A stretch of DNA of 64,000 bases, from the NCBI GenBank assembly GCA_020081605.1, contig JAHREC010000018.1:4340001-4404000 (forward strand), given 5' to 3'. The first letter of the stretch is position 1. Each line of letters begins with the position of its first letter. The DNA comes from Albifimbria verrucaria (taxonomy: Eukaryota; Ascomycota; Sordariomycetes; Hypocreales; Stachybotryaceae). This document shows positions 62,154-64,000 of the stretch, in pieces. The notes beneath the pieces are model-generated. The model was not told where the DNA came from and did no database searches. It saw nothing but the letters and a program-made list of their open reading frames with translations. The position numbers and the translations under genes are program-made.

Positions 62154-62788
62154 AGCGTCCAGCGCCTGTTCCTGCTGCTGGAAACCGCTTTTAGTCTCTC
62201 TCCTCTTCCTCCTCCGCCGTTCCTCTTCGACGCTGATCCGTCCATTTCTTTTTCCATTACAACTCGCCAGCATCACCGGCCCCGTCCTTGGATCCGCATT
62301 TCTATCCCGCCGTCCGTGCCGTAGTGTCCGCATTGAGTTCCTTGGCTTCCCTGTTCTTGCCAATGCCTCCTGTTCGGCTTGTCGACGACGCCTTGGCGCT
62401 CTGAAGAGGCCGAGGCCTTTTCCCCGAAGAGCCAGCCCGTTGGACCACCCCTGCACTCTTATCATTCAGCCCAGTCGGTGTACTGGCTGGTCGGTGCTTT
62501 CGCTACTCCTCACTCTTGCCTGCTTGATATTACTGCATCACACAGCCCAGCAGAGCGGAACCTCGACAACAGCTGCGCAACCAAGCCCTGCGCCGACATC
62601 ACGGGCTTCCTCGTTCCGTCGAATCCGCCCTCCCGGTGCTTCCCACCGCTTTTGGCCCTTTTCTCCCTCTCCAAACTTTTTCCCTCGACTCCTCCCTTCT
62701 CTCGTATCTGGACCCCTTTCCTTCCCTTATCTCGAGGGAAAAGGAGCGCAGATCGTCACCCAGAGAACGAGGAGGAGAAAGGAAACAA

Positions 62789-62809
62789 AAACAACACAAC
62801 ACAACACAC
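62789..62809. repeat. (ACAAC)n run in the 5' leader
   Basis: Four ACAAC/ACACA units about 35 bp before the start codon. Confidence 0.75.
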
Positions 62810-62842
62810 GCACACAATCCACCCAAAGGGGCTCCCGGCAAC

Positions 62843-64000
62843 ATGCCCAAGTCACGCAGCCGGACCGTGGTCAAGCCCATTCTCAAAAAGCTGCATTCGC
62901 ATTCGGAAAAGAACTCGCTTGACCTGAATCGAGGATGGGAGGAACAGACGGGCGAGTTCGGCTACGGCTACGGCTCTGTCGATTATTACGGAGCCAAGGG
63001 CAAGGACGATGACGGTGCTGCCGGCCTGTATGCAGCTGGCAACTCCCGCCTGGCCGCCCGCGATGTCAGCTTCTCCCTCTCTGCCACAGATGTTTCCAGC
63101 GGAGCTGCTGGAAACACCACAAAGTATTCCCACGCGCGCTCGACCAGCGGCACCTCCCACGTCTCCATCGCCACCACCGGCAGCGGCCGCAACGGCTCCT
63201 TCGTCCATCCCTTCCAGCAGACGCCTCGGACCTCGACCCCTCCCTGTCCTACGCCAACTCCCTCGTGTCGCTTGACAACGCACCTCCCGTCATCACCGAA
63301 AACGACCCTACGACCTTGACCACTCCGCCGCTGGTGCCGGCGCCGGTGCCTACACGACCAAGCCCCCGGTCATATCAGTCCTCCAACCCTCGCCGGCCCT
63401 CCCTCGCGAGCCAGCGCACCAGCTCTCTCTCCGATGTCACCCAGCCTCTCCGCGCTTTCACCTCCGCACGCTCCAACCCCGGGAGCCCAGCGGTGCGCCT
63501 CGCCGGCTCCAGCTCAGTGAATCAGAGCCAAACCGACGTGCAGCTCAACCCCACGTCTTCGGCCACCGACTCGCCCCCGCTCTCCTCTACAGCTCCCTTC
63601 GGCTCAACGCCCCTGACGGCTGTGTCGCCTGCATCCTCTTCGTCCACTGCCGTTCCCTGTGCCGCGTCCGCGTCTGCCACTATGTCGCCTCTCCGCAGCT
63701 CACTGGACATGAACGGCTTCCGCCTACGATCCCGGAGTGACATTGATACAGCCACCCGGCAAGAGCAGGTACGCCAGGCACGTCGCAAGTTTGAGGAAAA
63801 GGAAAAGGCCAAGGAGGAGAAGTACGCACGAGAGCAGGTTAAGAAACGCGAGCGCGCCGATACCAAGGAGGCTCAGCGGATCGAACGCGCGCAGGCGCAG
63901 ATGCGCAAGGCGAGCTTTGGTAACAGCGGTGTAGCCAGTGGTAGGACATCAAGCAGTACAGAAGCGCGCCCGCCAGCCTCAAGAAAGAGCACCAACAACA
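62843..64000 (+). CDS. Ser/Pro-rich protein of unknown function, partial at the window edge
   Basis: The start ATG is at 62843 in a good context (CAACATGCCC) and opens MPKSRSRTVVKPILKKLHSH, a conserved-looking basic N-terminus I associate with uncharacterised sordariomycete proteins. A long Ser/Thr/Pro-rich disordered stretch follows. A charged, probably coiled-coil segment starts near 63780 (RQARRKFEEKEKAKEEKYAR). The frame changes by one missing base near 63220-63225, after HPFQQT, so the protein continues in the next frame beyond the apparent stop at 63319 (SYANSLVSLDNAPPVITEND). That second frame is then open to the end of the window. The gene has no recognised domain and is cut off at the right edge. 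Confidence 0.7.

Larger units (their letters stand above)
50058..62842. other. Long stretch without a recognised gene
   Basis: About 12.8 kb, far longer than other gaps here. I find no domain-bearing or spliced gene on either strand. A purine-rich block is at 51860-51990. CCTA/AGGTA islands are at 53400-53520 and 53841-53905. Period-5 arrays are listed separately. Two coherent but unrecognised open stretches are listed with low confidence (54725-54893 and 59644-60045). The last 1 kb is CT-rich and should be the promoter and leader of the gene starting at 62843. Confidence 0.55.

Overview
The window is nuclear DNA of a filamentous ascomycete, most likely a sordariomycete and probably Hypocreales. 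Genes carry several short introns of about 50-80 nt with GTAAGT/GTATGT donors and CTAAC/CTGAC-like branch sites. The gene set is typical of moulds: a white-collar-2 photoreceptor partner, Rad50, a PP4 R2 subunit, a Kin4-type kinase, Gwt1, a CAX exchanger and a type-2 glycosyltransferase. I see no prokaryotic operons, CRISPR, rRNA or tRNA. The species cannot be named from sequence alone.

Layout. 0-10 kb: a UPF0658-type Golgi membrane protein (-), an amidase (+) and a beta-flanking-like small acidic protein (-). 10-19.4 kb: wc-2 (-) and rad50 (+) are divergent across 1.8 kb, and the PP4 R2 subunit (-) converges on rad50. 19.8-30.6 kb: three genes in tandem on the minus strand, a SPRY protein with a Pro/Gly-rich repeat, a CAX-type Ca2+/H+ exchanger and a Kin4-like kinase. 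30.6-48 kb: long intergenic stretches rich in short tandem repeats, holding a DUF7730-type protein, GWT1, an unrecognised protein, a possible BTB-like protein and a probable Cys-containing secreted protein that is hard to see because its frame is broken. 48.3-50.1 kb: a complete GT2 gene. 50.1-62.8 kb: a 12.7-kb stretch with no recognisable gene. From 62.8 kb a Ser/Pro-rich protein of unknown function runs off the right edge.

The most striking property is that most conserved genes between about 10 and 42 kb are broken by indels. Nearly all look like one missing base, usually in or beside a homopolymer of 3-5 nt, and recognisable protein continues on both sides. Examples are two in wc-2, three in rad50, three in GWT1, and several each in the PP4 R2, SPRY, CAX and kinase genes. 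The genes at 0-9 kb and 48-50 kb have none. Uncorrected deletions in a long-read assembly explain this best, so these loci are annotated as genes rather than pseudogenes, with the breaks recorded.

The genes do not form an obvious pathway or metabolite cluster. They are mostly single-copy housekeeping genes (light sensing, DNA repair, phosphatase and kinase signalling, calcium storage, GPI anchoring, surface polysaccharide). A second notable property is the many imperfect tandem arrays with a 5-base period, of unrelated unit sequence, throughout the non-coding DNA.
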